Assembly (NCBI GenBank): GCA_963969595.1
Contig: OZ018410.1
Span: forward strand, 38,607,413-38,671,412
Origin: Neckera pumila
Lineage: Eukaryota; Streptophyta; Bryopsida; Hypnales; Neckeraceae
DNA: 64,000 nucleotides
Direction of reading: 5' to 3'
Shown here: positions 47,728 through 59,283 of the stretch, one piece after another
Layout: each line of letters opens with the position of its first letter
Numbering within the stretch: position 1 is the stretch's first letter
Notes under the pieces: generated by a model
What the model saw: the letters and a program-made list of their open reading frames with translations, nothing else
The model's database searches: none
What the model was told of the DNA's origin: nothing
Program-made: the position numbers and the translations under genes

Positions 47728-50700
47728 TCAAGCAATATTTCTCATCATCCCTGCCATTTGTAATAGTTTCATCACTTCATCCATACTGAAGCTTGGTGCG
47801 TGAATGAACTTGTCCTTCTTCTGGTCCACCTTGTACAAGTAACAAAAAATGTAGTACAGGTGTTTGCAATTGACATATTTCCCTCGCTTTTCAATGGATG
47901 CAGACAACATACCGCTGAAATACAAGCAAGTGCAAGCTGGGAAATTGGAGATGGTGACTCGATACACCATGTGATGAGGTTCGACGCCAAATTGTAATGT
48001 GATGACAGCTCCAATTCCCGGGTATGGCAAAATCTGAACTCTAAAAATATTCCCTGTAACATTTCAAGCGCTCTCTTACTGGTTCCGGTGATCATCAGTT
48101 GGCGCATTCTCATTTCTCCAAATGTTTTTTCCATTGCAAATGCATGGAGGCTTGTCCGCGTGAGGAGGTCTTGCGTAAGTTTATTCTACAACTTCAAAAA
48201 GCTTTGAAGACGTGAAGAGACGACGTGGAGACAAGGATGGTCATTCCTGCAGGTGGAAGCTAGCCTCTTCAAAGAAAATAATCTCGTCGGAAGAGAGGGC
48301 CGTACCAATCATCACTGGCCAGACAACAGGGATCTTTGGTCAATTGAGAACATGAGACCTCCTGGGGCCCATCACACGGCGTTGGATATCGTCTAGACAA
48401 AATTAGAATTCATCTATCTCCACTCTTGAACCTTTGTACTCGCGTCTTTGACCCTTGTATATTGGAGCAGCGGTGGCTTTTGACCCCTTAGCTATGATCA
48501 TCTTGCACTTCACCTCTATCTGAGACTAAATGGCATGGCACTTCCTCTTTGACTTCACAGAAATGCGGACTATGTGCCACTCGGAGCATCACAATCTGTC
48601 TCCAGAACATTCTTTGCATGAGGAAACACTGGTCCCAATCCCTCCACACTGGCAGTTGCAACTTCGGTGGACCTGAACTGGATTCTAGGGTGAGAGAAGT
48701 TCACTTTATCCGGGCAATGAGAATCACCTTCAAATCCAATGGGCACATCCAGTCTTTGTTTGGTTGACCCAAAAACTTCTTCTCCTTCTAAGTGTGGTAT
48801 ACGTGTGCATACTTCCTCGGCACTAGGCATACTGCACAAAGCGTCGGTAATTCTCTTCCCATCCATCAATGCTATTGCTCTCTTCAACTTCAAGCCATGT
48901 CTCGATGGTCCAAATCCAGATGGGCCGCCATTGAGGTACACCTGATAATTAGTCATTTGCATGAACGCCCGCACCCAATCATTACATGTCACAACGTATA
49001 AGTCCATCCTCTATTTCCCGGAAGCTTGCAACCACTTATTGTGAATTGTTTCGGAAAGGTTGCAGGACAAAATATGTGCCAATTCTTCTGCTGATAGATT
49101 ATGGACAAGCGACAGGAGAAGAAAGAGGTTCAATCCAAAAAGCACAGAAAGAACTCTAAGTATCATTGCATAGGAAGTAAATGCGAAACAAAAATCCTCC
49201 CAACCCCAAAAACCCATGAGGGGGCCCTCGGTGGCAAGGGGGTCCCTAAGGGAGCCAGACCTCGCAATAAAAAAAATGGAGAGGGATCTGATCCTTCTCC
49301 CCGAAACCAATCTTGTCTGTCTGGAAGCAATGCAAAACGAAAATCTTCCCAACCCCAAGAGCCCATGAAGGGGCCCTCGATGGCGAGGGGGGCCCTGAGG
49401 GTGTCGGACCTCGCAATTAAAAAAAGAACTCTAAATATCACTACACATGTAGTAAAAGAAGGAAGAAAGAAGGTCTTACAGTCTCCATGAAGCCACCCCA
49501 TTGACGGTATCTGAAGTGCCAGAACGCTAACCACAACTCCAGCTCCTTCAAGCTTTCTTCTGTTGCTGCCCCCAAGGAGTACCATCACGCCTTGATTTGA
49601 AGGTACCTGCTCTCTGCTTCATCTAGATTCTTGGCATCGTTGTAGTCTCTGCATAGCTTCATGTGTTGATTTTGAAACTCGCGCTTGATAAGTTTCTCTG
49701 TGTGCTGTTTCATTGAGGTAGCCCAATGAAAGAGGCAGGTGCATTCACGGTCCACCATCTTCATAGGAGGGTCGCCATAGTCGTAAACTATTTGAACAGC
49801 ATTCCAATTGGCTTATGCGATGTCTGCCATGAAGCCCTTAAAATTGGGATTGGGTAAGCCATTCTTCTCCATAACTCTATTGAGACATGTCTATATAATG
49901 ACTTGTCCATCAGTATCCTCCGACTGCAAATCGCAAATGGCAATAGTCATTACCTTACAGTAGCTGGAAACATAAACGTGGCATGCAATAGTAGTCCAGC
50001 CCTTGACCCGCTTTGCATGATCGAACATGAGCCAAAAATTTGCCAAATCCCCTCCAGGTTGCATCCGTCGTACAAGATCAACTCCGCTCCCTGGGCCATC
50101 TACGAGCATCTTGAACAGGTACACTTTCTGCTGGCCTTGACCCGGAAACACATTGTCGTGGATGAACTCAATCTTTGCTTGTTTTTTCGTTGCAAGTAGG
50201 CAGTCAATCTCTCCGCCTCCAACTCCAGTGCTACAGAAAGACGCAATAATATTTCTAACATTCGGGGAGCGCAGAACTTGGAACTTGTCCATGACGTCAT
50301 TCAAAGACTTGCCCCTCAGCCTTTCCCTAGGTCCGTCATCCGAGTGCACCAGGAATGTATCCAAGAACTCCTTGCTAGCATCCAATGCTATTGCAGAGGC
50401 TTTGGCCGTAGGTGTCTTTTCTACTTCTTTTGCAATGAGTCCTGATATGATGTCTACAGAATCTCGGCAGAGGCCATTGGACACCGGATGATTATGGGAG
50501 CCTAAATGAATGCAAGCTCTCAACATATCAGCTGCCCCTATGATATAGTAAATTCTTCCGTCGCAGAAATTGATGCAAGTGGGTGGCTGCTTGCAGACCT
50601 TGTATACTAACATAGAATCCTTTGGAGCAATCGATCCTACATTGAAAGGAGTACTAGTATTATCCGACCACTCCGTTTCATTTCTCTTGGTGCAGCGTTT

Positions 50701-51635
50701 CAAGTAATCGCATGCATCATTCGTGCATGCTAAGTGACAACACAATTGGACTTTCTGAATTTCAGACCATAATCGTTGTGAATGTTTGAGGTCGTAGTAC
50801 GACACTAGGCATGAGCATTGTAGTATTTGTCCATGCCGATCATGTTCTTAGAGGAACTGGAGGAAGCTAAAGACCGACATGGCGGAAGCTCTAAGACAAT
50901 GTCGCCGTCAAAACTAGTTGGCAGGAACTGAACCTTGTTGTATGTTATGGAATCAAAATCAATGGAAGCAAGCTCGTTCCTACACCCTCGAATAGTTTGT
51001 AACTTCTTAAGACATGTCATGACACTAGGGAATTGACGCTCTACTGGATAAAGAGGCGGTCTAGAGTGGATAGAGCTCCCAGCACTACTGTCACGTCCGC
51101 CAGCAGACTGGGTTGTGGGATCTCTTGCCGAACCGTCCGTGAGGTTCATTGGAGAAGAACGGTGACCAAAATTCCTTGTCTCATCCTCCGAATGACTGGA
51201 TAATTCTACAATTGGACTTAAGAACTGCTTCCCAGTAGGAAGGACCAATCCGCGACCACTTCCATTATCACTTTGAGAAGGACCTTTGGATTCTACTTTG
51301 ACGACTCGTAATATCGGATTCTGTGCAGTTGATGCATCAGACAAGGGAATCAATACATCCATTGAAGCAGCCATCACATCATCGCTTAATTTGAACGCTC
51401 TATAACGACCCGCCGATAAACTCCACAAGTAACCATGAACATTGCTAATCCTAGGAATGAAAACTACATGAAGCAACAACCCTGACTCTAAAAATATCTC
51501 TTCCTCAACATAGATTGAGGACTCCTTGAAACCATAACGGACAAGAATTAGGTCACTTGAGACCTCGGCTAGCCCGTGAACGTTCAAACGGAGAATAAAA
51601 GGCACCTCATGCTCAAGAGCTTTGATGGACGCCAT
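47728..51635 (-). pseudogene. MULE-type transposase with GCM1/WRKY-like zinc region, DDE-like core and SWIM finger
   Basis: The likely start is ATG at 51635 (MASIKALEHEVPF), 46 bases downstream of TATAAAT. A 290-residue N-terminal frame runs to 50805. A +1 shift then opens the next frame (CLVSYYDLKHSQRLW) with a Cys/His zinc region ending HLGSHNHPV, then FPGQGQQKVYLFKM and the core FWLMFDHAKRVKGWTT. Stops follow: TAG 49891-49893, TAA 49813-49815 (inside the second acidic motif GFMADIA-ANWNAV) and TGA 49585-49587. CLFHWATSMKQHT and FWHFRYRQWGGFMET precede a donor at about 49482. After an intron holding GC-rich repeats, frames resume (AESIHNKWLQ-like, then EVFGSTKQRLDVP). They end with a SWIM finger, CTCLYFSGM...GKYVNCKH. 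Domain order and SWIM are typical of MULE transposases. Three nonsense codons and several frameshifts mean it is inactive. Confidence 0.75.
49190..49430 (-). repeat. two copies of the 149-bp GC-rich repeat, reversed, in a transposase intron
   Basis: CCCTCGGTGGCAAGGGGGTCC (from about 49225) and CCCTCGATGGCGAGGGGGGCC (from about 49375) lie 150 bases apart. Reverse-complemented they match the array at 53013-54020, including CACCGAGGGCCCCCT, a GCTTCC-CAGA segment and TTTCGGGGAGAAGGATCAG-like sequence. Confidence 0.75.
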
Positions 51636-51680
51636 GGCGCATGGCAGTTGTGAAAGAGAATTTTTGTATCCGAACAATTT

Positions 51681-51687
51681 ATTTATA
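51681..51687 (-). promoter_or_regulatory. TATA box of the transposase gene
   Basis: On the minus strand GGTATAAATAAATTG stands 46 bases upstream of the ATG at 51635. It lies in the 0.6-kb spacer between the two divergent genes, which probably acts as a two-way promoter region. Confidence 0.45.
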
Positions 51688-52243
51688 CCGTTTTGATGAT
51701 GGATGTGTTATCAATGTGCAATCCTTAAGGAACTACATGTTCATCTGAAATTTGAAAAATCTCATCGCATCCGGAATGACAGTGTCTCAGTTGCTCACCT
51801 AATCAAATTTGAAGTGAAAGACTTAATTACCAAATATCCACAGAAATCAAGTATAGTAAGTACACTCTTTGCAATTTTTGAAACCACCAAATCTCATAAT
51901 CACGCTGGATATCCCAGCCATGAATTTTGAATCCAGAAGTAGTGACAGGGCCGCGCCCATCAAACTAACTTTCGTTAATTGTCTGTCATATTTTGAAACT
52001 AAAAACAATAAAATAAAGTACTTACACCACTAGTATATAATGCCACAATGTACTCAGTCATTTCATTCCTTCAGTGACGATTCACCATTTCATGATTCTA
52101 TTAGTGGTGTCATGTTTCCATGAATGTAGGACCTTGAATTATACTAGCGTTTAGGATAGATGCAAAAATCTGGGGTAGAGCTGAAGAAAAAGCAAAGGAG
52201 TACACTGCGTTTCAGTAATTCCAAGGAGATAAAGTGAAGCAGA

Positions 52244-52459
52244 ATGAAACGACAAAGAGATGTAAGCTATGGTACATCACTTGTAGAACCCAGACACTCA
52301 GGCATCCAAAAGGCTCACAGGAATTCCACCACCGCAAATCCGAGAAGGAACACCGCATTAGAATTTCCGGATCATGAATCCGAAGAGGAATCCAAGAAAG
52401 TCATTGTCAGACACGACCATCGTATTTTCATTGTGAGTGACCGTCATGAAATAGTTTGA
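52244..52459 (+). CDS. basic N-terminal open frame, possible first exon of the ParB/methyltransferase gene
   Basis: The frame starts with ATG (MKRQRDVSYGTSLVEPRH) and is rich in Arg, Lys, Ser and Glu (DHESEEESKKVIVRHDHR); it is the first sustained frame on the plus side of the divergent spacer. A GTAAGC donor lies early in it (52261). I do not recognise a domain. Its assignment to the downstream gene rests only on position and strand. Confidence 0.3.
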   Translation: MKRQRDVSYGTSLVEPRHSGIQKAHRNSTTANPRRNTALEFPDHESEEESKKVIVRHDHRIFIVSDRHEIV

Positions 52460-53012
52460 GAATTCATCAAATTTTTGTCATGTTTGATGTCCATTATGCT
52501 CTTTAGGGGATTTCAAAATTGATCAACCGGGAGGAGAATGTGTGGGAAATTTGAATGTGGGACTTGTGAATATGGAACCCACCGGTTATGGGGTCCCACC
52601 AAGAGGCGGGTATTGTGGGTGGCACAGCAACTGCCCCGATATCCTAAAACACCTATGCCTCTCGCCTCCTGTGTCGAAGGGGACCTCCGACTCTTCTTGC
52701 GTGTCGACCTCCTCCGCCTCGTCTCTTCTCCCTGGTAGCTTCGAGACACCACGATTTGCCTCCCTCTCTGTTCCACCTACTCCGGATTCTCATTTGGTTT
52801 CTTATTGTTGGAGCATTCTTCAGGCGCGCTTGTGCCGACTGAACTGACGTTGGAGTCAATGGAGACAAGGAGCAGACGCAATCTTGGCCAAAAAGAGGAG
52901 GCTCCTGTACACTAGTCAAGCCCAGATGCGCGACTTCAGGAAGTATGGATTTAACTCTTGTGGGGTTTGCACCTTTGAATATTTGTTGCTGAAGAATGCC
53001 TATCGACTTCTT

Positions 53013-54020
53013 TTCTTCATTTCTGTCGCAAGCGCCGATGAATTCCGGACCCCCCTCGCCATTGAAGTTCCCCTGCCGTAACCGCATTGTTGGAAACATT
53101 TTGGTTTCATGGAGCTTCCCAGCAGACAGATGTGCTTCGGGGAGGTGGTTTAGGACCCTCCCTTTTATTTTTTGTTTGCAAAGGCCGGTGCATTCTGGGA
53201 CCCCCCGCCACCGAGGGCCCCCTGCCATGACCTCATTGTTGGAAACATTTTGGTTTCATGGAGCTTCCCAGCAGACAGATTTGCATGGGGAGGGGGTTGT
53301 GATCCCTCCCCATTTCTTTTTGTTTGCAAAGTCCGGTGCATTTTGGGACCCCCTCGCCACCGAGGGCCCCCTACCATGACCGCATTGTTGGAAACATTTT
53401 GGTTTCATGGAGCTTCCCATCAGATAGATTTGCTTCAGGGAGGGGGTTGTGATCCCTCCCCATTTTTTTGGGTTTGCGAAGGCTGGTGCATTTTGGGACC
53501 CCCTTGCCACCGAGGGCCCCCTGCCATGACCTCATTGTTGGAAACATTATGGATTCATGGAGCTTCCCAGTAGACAGATTTGCTTCAGGAAGGGATTTAG
53601 GACCCTCCCTCTTTTCTTTCGTTTGCGAAGGCCGGTGCATTCGGGGACCCCCTCGCCACCGAGGGCCCCCTGCCGTGTTCGCATTGTTGGAAACATTATG
53701 GATTTATGGAGCTTCCCAGTAGATAGATTTGCTTCGGGAGGGGGTTCAGGACCCTCCCTCTTTTTTTTTGTTTGCGAAGGTCGATGCATTCGGGGACCCC
53801 CTCGTCACCGAGGGCCCCCTGCCGTGACCGCATTGTTGGAAACATTATGGATTCATGGAGCTTCCCAGTAGATAGATTTGCTTCGGGGAGGGGGTTCAGG
53901 ACCCTCCCTTTATTTTTTTGTTTGCAAAGGCCAATGCATTTGGGACCCCCTTGCCACCGATGGCCCTCTGCCGTGACCGCATTGTTGGAAACATTTTGGT
54001 ATCATGGAGATTTCCAATTC
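53013..54020 (+). repeat. tandem array, 7 copies of a GC-rich 149-bp unit
   Basis: The marker ATTGTTGGAAAC recurs at 53086, 53235, 53384, 53534, 53683, 53832 and 53981, a period of 149-150. Each unit holds GGACCCCCTCGCCACCGAGG, the marker, ATGGAGCTTCCCAGTAGA and GCTTCGGGGAGGGGGTT. The period is not a multiple of three and the open frames across it drift, so I read it as non-coding, probably intronic to the plus-strand gene. Confidence 0.9.
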
Positions 54021-54487
54021 ACAGACATTTTCTATTGTGTGATGGATTCTAGTTTTGATATACTGTGGTCTCATAGGTTCATCTAGCAGCTGTGAACGTA
54101 CATCATCCTGACGAACTTGTGGTGGATAGAATGAGTCTGCCACTACCTGCGAGGCACTTGGTAACCCTTGATGCTCTTTTGAGGGACCTTGACGGGGATT
54201 GGGACCCCCAATCTCCAGTGTCCTGTTGTGCGTCATTGGGCTCAAATGAAGAAGTTCACATCCTTCCTGATTCCCCAATGACAGTAGGACAAGAATTACA
54301 TAGTCCTCCTGAACTTCAAGGGTCCTCTAGCTCTTTGATTGGGAACAGGATACTGTGTCTGTATTGTAGGGATTGGAAGTCCATTCTCGAGACGTGTGTC
54401 TATAGACAGCATTAGGAATATAATATGTATCCAGATGCCAACCGGGCTAGTTGTGCTACTCACACTTATAAAGCTTGTGGTTTCTGA

Positions 54488-54769
54488 TTGTCATTCTTGT
54501 CCCCTATGTATGTGCTTGACTTCAAGAAGCCAAAAAATTCTCTGTCCAGACTCCAACTTACCAGTTTCATTTCTTGCATCCAGAATGAGGCAACGGTCAA
54601 TCAGGCCAACCGTGCCTCTTTGGCTTCGGAGCTTGTCACGACTTTGGAGCAAGTCCATTCCGATATTTCAATGGAAGGTAATCTTCAAGATGTCGTGCAC
54701 TGTGACCATCAGACGTGCGGCATTGACTCATACGAAGGCGAGGACGACATCAAGAGGCTCAAAAACTAG
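54488..54769 (+). CDS. possible upstream exon of the ParB/methyltransferase gene
   Basis: A 93-codon frame with protein-like composition (ANRASLASELVTTLEQVHSD, then GIDSYEGEDDIKRLKN) lies between the tandem array and the ParB-like part. Two other frames overlap it, so which is used is uncertain. No domain is recognised. Confidence 0.3.
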   Translation: MSFLSPMYVLDFKKPKNSLSRLQLTSFISCIQNEATVNQANRASLASELVTTLEQVHSDISMEGNLQDVVHCDHQTCGIDSYEGEDDIKRLKN

Positions 54770-54792
54770 ATTATGTTTCAACAATATCGAGT

Positions 54793-57700
54793 ATGAGAAT
54801 CAAACCACACCATCTCTTGCATTTGGACATCCTGTTATGTCGATTGGTTCCTATGCCCATGGTGAGGCCCACGCTAGACTGTGATCTGGTCCAACTCGAG
54901 ACGGATTACGTCCACGGCTATGAAGTTGGAGCTCGGGTTTTTTATGTTTCCATTTCGGACGAGGGAGGTCAAAGGGGTGTATTCTCTCCAACAGAGAAGT
55001 CTCAATGGGGTCCTATTTGGAACGCCGTCAATGACCAGTTCGATGGATATCTCAACAGTCAACCAAAGTTGAAGCACTTGGTGGACGCGAAGTTTTTTAT
55101 ATACAATGGAAACCACCGCCGTATAGCCTGGATGCAACATATCGAGCGACTTCATAGCAGTGATCCAAAGTGGCATGTCCGAGTGGATTCGATTGTATTA
55201 GATACGAAAGGAAGATTGGGTGCGACCATGCAGGTCATGCATGATATTAATCAGTGAGTTCCAATCCATGGTTGTGCTCTTTCAGTTTGGTTCTTGTGCT
55301 TTGTTCCATCTTACTAACTCTGATATTTTATTCATGACATTAGGCACACCAAGAATTTGCATGTCAAGACAAATCTTATCCACACCTTGTACCGTGTTCG
55401 CAAATATGGCACAATGCCAATTGAGAAGTTGTTTGAGCTTCTGAGCGAAGACAATGCTAAGGCTTGTTAGCAAACTGTTAGAAAGACGTGGTACACCCTG
55501 CCCATGGAGGTCTTTACATCCTTCATTTTCCAAGTGAGTTTCATTCACTTCCCTAGTTTTCTTATTTTCAAATGGATTGACTAATATATTATAGAACCTT
55601 GAAAGGTCCTTTCCTGTAAATCATTTGACAAACAATTCTCGCCCTCTTGTTGCAGCAAGAAATTTTGGCAGTAATTGATGCTGCCGTCCACAAGTACCAC
55701 AAGGATACTCCAATACAGGATGTCTCTCCGATTGGGGTTGCGGCGGCAAAGCGAGTTGCAACAAAGGAAGCAACTAGACTAAATGGCCAGAAGCTTTCCA
55801 AGATTCAGTCTGTTGCTAATCCGGTGTTAGGGGATGAGTGGCTCGAGGAGTGGCTTCAAGAGGTACGCGGTTCACATCAATTTTTGTTTTGGATTTATTG
55901 TGGTCAATCTTTAAACCATCTGTTATACTGAACTTTGCTTCTCTCACCTCAGATTGAACGGCACTAGAGCTTATATGCTGTCGAGGAGTTGACTTTGGAC
56001 AAACTCCAACTAATAGCTACTGCAAATGCTGACTCACATCACAAAGTGAAGTGGCTAAAGTGGATAAGTTCTTCCGCTCCTACTCGTGAGGCACGTCGTT
56101 TGCCACCAAGACCAGCAAATGATGATAAAATGATGACCTTCCTCTTGAAGGCCTGTTGGTATGCTGCGATAAGTTCTGTAGGTTCAGTCCTATTCCAATA
56201 TGCTTTTGACATTTGTAATCTATAGCTTTATCTAAATTAAATCTTCTTCCTCTCATTTTACAGATTGAAGACTCTGCCCTCGAGTTATACGAAAGTATCA
56301 TTAAAGCAAACAACATCCAAGTGAATATGGAGGTGTCTGCGGAGCCAATAACACTCTCTGACTACATTGGGGCTTGGTGGATGAAAGTGTGGGACCATGC
56401 ATATGTTGGAGTATTCAAGGGCGCTGACTTGTTCAAGAAGTTAGGGTCCTTCAAGGAATTCAAAGGCTCCGCCCTTGCGGTGAAGCGGATCCTTTATAGA
56501 TATAAGACCTAATCCATTCTCCTTGACAATCTATAATGGTTTTTCAGAATCAATTGGTGAGATTCTATTGCTAAACAACGTGTTTGTGACCAAATATTTC
56601 ATGTTCAAACTTTATGCAGAGAAAGCCATTTTTAAGACGGATTTACCGCCATTTTTGAAGACATGGCTAGATCAAACTTCAAATGATTGTATGTTCACTG
56701 CTGCCCAAGACAAGAATTGGCCCACTGGTCATCTTTAATCAGATGCGTGGTATCTGGACTGCAGCGGTAGATTCGTACCTGCTAAGGAAGAAGTTCTTTT
56801 CAAATCCATCAAAGAGAGCCCCCTGGTGGAGACCAAGTTACCAGAACTTGCAACCCTTGATGTTGATGCTAAGGAGAAGGCCTTGAAGAGGCGAGAGTTA
56901 GCTGATAAGAAGAAAGAAGAGAAGTGGGAAACGGCAAAGAGAAAATAAGAAGAGAACAAAGTGAAGAAGAGAGACCGCAAGGCAGAGAAGGCTAAAGTGG
57001 ATGCCAAAGTGAAGAAGAAGGGGAGGAAGAGGAAAGCGGACACTCTGGTGGCGGATCAAGCAACAAGTGAAGGAGCCGTGAAGGAAACTTCTTCAAGCTT
57101 TTCACTCACCCGGTCGCACCTATTGCATGGGCTACCACCTCCACTTCCAAATCTAAATGCCGTGGTCACTATTGACTAGTGCATCTTGAATGCTTCTGTC
57201 ACTACTCTCGTTGGGTCAAAACCATTCCAAGACGTGCTATCTCTTCTAGAAAAGGTACTATGTGCAACTTTGGTTGATTTTATATGTCTCTTTGTAACTT
57301 TGGACAACTTCCAAACTTGTTCTCTATCACACCATAGCAGGTCGTTCCATTTTTTTGTTTTAGTTCTCCTAATGGTTGTTCACTCTTACCTCTATGCAGC
57401 ATGCCTCAGACAAGAGATGCTTCTTTGATGAAGTGGTTACAGGCACAGCAGCCGTGGACTTGATAATTTTTTATGTCCCAGAGGGTTTACCGGTCCCAAT
57501 CGTTTCCACACCCCCAACATCCGTTCCAAAATGGAACACATTTTCCTCTTCAGATCTACAAGCCGTTTTTGACTTCACAAATAACTATCTACACGATGCT
57601 GGTGCTCTTCTTGTGATGTATCCTTTTAGCTGGGACATCAAGTCCTTCCTCTTGGGTGACTGCGAATCCTTTGGATTTAAATCTGAGATGGAGTGGTGGG

Positions 57701-58769
57701 TCGGGAATAGATTGCATTTGACATCGCCTATGGACCCCTCTGGCACGGTAAGTCCTCTAACATGGATGGTGGTCAATCTTTTCAACTGAATTTATGCTCA
57801 AATTTTGATCCTCGTCGAGATCTTCATGCAGGCCCTGCGCTTCAAAATGTTGCTATACGTGAAGGATACGACTGGGCGATCTACCTCTCAAGTCAAGTTC
57901 CAGCATGTTCTAGCTCATGCAGCAATTGACGTGGATGTTGGCAAAGACAACCTTTTTTGCAATTTCTGCAATAAGGAGGATCAAACTATGAATGGCAATA
58001 TCCCTTGGTGTGGGCCTTGAGAGAAAGCACGGCCCTTCATGCAAACGCTGATTGAAGAGACTACCTCACCTAGTGATGTCATCGTCGATTGCACTGCATC
58101 TATAGGTTAGTTTCTTTTTTCACCTAGAAACCAACATTTTGTGCTTTTCATTTGTTTTATTCTATGAATTTCTGAAATTGTTGCTTTGGCATCTGTTCCT
58201 CTCCGCAGGTGCTAGCATCTATGCTTGTCGAGCTACTAGGCGGCATACAGTGGCCTTGGAAGAGGATAAGCCTATTTTCAATGCCCTCCTTGCTCCGTTA
58301 AGCTGCCCGTTGCAAATCTTTCCCCTACACCACAAACCTCTAAAGCTTCTCAAGTTGATTTGGACGACAAGGAAGTGCCGATCCATAAAGTGACAAGGAC
58401 TAACCGATTTAGTAAGTATGTTTGCCCCTATACTTCTTAACCACTGCGAGAAGATTACTTGTTTAAACTTCTTCTCATATTTGTTTTTTGGACTCTTGTA
58501 GGCAAGGTTTGAAAGTGAAGATGCCATCACAGCCACCGTTCTTTGCAGATCCGAGATTCTTGCGCAATCCTCCCCAAACTTATCAGCTGCCCGTGTATGC
58601 CGAAGCAGCAGCCAAACACCTTGAGACTTCTGACCCAAACCTAGCTTCTAGGGTCCATAAGGTAGATCCACGCGTTTTAGTATTTATAGATCATTCTACA
58701 AAAGATTCCGTGGGTGAGTCATCAGACACTGATGAGAGCTATGCATCCGCATCTTCTAGCAGTTCCTAA
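54793..58769 (+). pseudogene. ParB-like plus beta-class methyltransferase-like protein carried by the MULE
   Basis: Exons by GT-AG and phase: 54793-55253, 55344-55533, 55656-55862, 55953 to about 56175, 56265 to 57255 (several frames), 57400-57747, 57832-58105, 58209 to about 58411, 58501-58769. The first has a ParB/sulfiredoxin-type motif, FFIYNGNHRRIAW. A Lys/Glu-rich stretch follows (KRRELADKKKEEKW). The C-terminal region begins VDLIIFYVPEGLP, at the place of methyltransferase motif IV, followed by FDFTNNYLHDAGALLVMYPF. Next come VIVDCTAS-GASIYACRA and TVALEEDKPIFNALLAPL, like the AdoMet-binding motif I with its acidic partner. The order IV then I is that of beta-class amino-methyltransferases. 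A catalytic (D/N/S)PP(Y/F/W) is not visible. Stops at 55468, 55965, 56946, 57177 and 58018, plus frameshifts near 56515, 56790 and 58330, show decay. A Ser-rich tail ends the frame. Confidence 0.6.
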
Positions 58770-58961
58770 ATCTGAGGAAATCCTCAAACTCTATCTATTG
58801 TATTTCCGTATACATATCTATATACTTCTGATGTTATCTCTCTGCATGGTATGTTGTCTTTTTTTAGTGGTCGCTCAAGCTTTTTATCCAAATAAGTCAC
58901 TTTAGAAGCCACAATAATTTTTGCCAACAAAAATTAGAAAACAATTTGATATTTGGAATCC

Positions 58962-59071
58962 ACGGTCATGGGTCCACAATCAAAAATTGCAAAAAAAAAA
59001 AAAAAATTCAGGCTCACAGGCTCTCCGGCTCTTGGGCTCATGCTCCAAGGCTCACAAAATAGCACCCCCCG
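58962..59071. repeat. right terminal inverted repeat of the MULE
   Basis: Read in reverse from 59071 it begins CGGGGGGTGCTATTTTGTGA and carries GAGCCT, GAGCCC, GAGCC repeats, a T-run and GACCCATGACCGT, matching the left end in order. The outermost bases differ (CGGGGGG against CAACGAC). Confidence 0.7.
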
Positions 59072-59080
59072 GAAATTAGG
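59072..59080. repeat. right 9-bp target site duplication of the MULE
   Basis: GAAATTAGG, identical to 46468-46476 and in direct orientation. Confidence 0.75.
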
Positions 59081-59283
59081 TGCCCATATCAACTTTTAGC
59101 AATAATTGCTTATTTACAACCACCCCTGTATTAGTATTTTGAATCCCATTTCCACATGGTAGCACAGATTGGCGTGATTCCTAACCCAGTGGATGTGGTT
59201 CTAAAACCCCTACACTTATTGCCTTTGGTCCTTCCCTACATTTTGCTCCAAACTCTGTCCACTAGGCTAAAAGTGCCCAGATT

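Larger units (their letters stand above)
46477..59071. mobile_element. 12.6-kb Mutator-like element with divergent transposase and ParB-methyltransferase-like genes
   Basis: The ends are GAGC-rich inverted repeats: GCTAGTTTGTGAGCCT at 46484-46499 against AGGCTCACAAAATAGC at 59048-59063. Further in, GACCTATGACCGT (46650-46662) pairs with ACGGTCATGGGTC (58962-58974). Both ends are flanked by GAAATTAGG. Inside are two divergent intron-containing genes on either side of a 0.6-kb spacer: a MULE transposase (minus, 51635-47728) and a ParB/methyltransferase-like gene (plus, to 58769). Both are broken, so this copy is dead. The termini, 9-bp duplication, transposase with SWIM finger and overall size agree with a MULE. 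The second gene is the unusual cargo. About 1.1 kb of non-coding DNA (46663-47727) separates the left end from the transposase. Confidence 0.75.

Noticed and set aside
53013..54020. Chain of open frames repeating a WSFPADRFASG-like peptide
   Set aside because: They are translations of a 149-bp tandem DNA repeat. The unit is not a multiple of three, so the frames shift from unit to unit.
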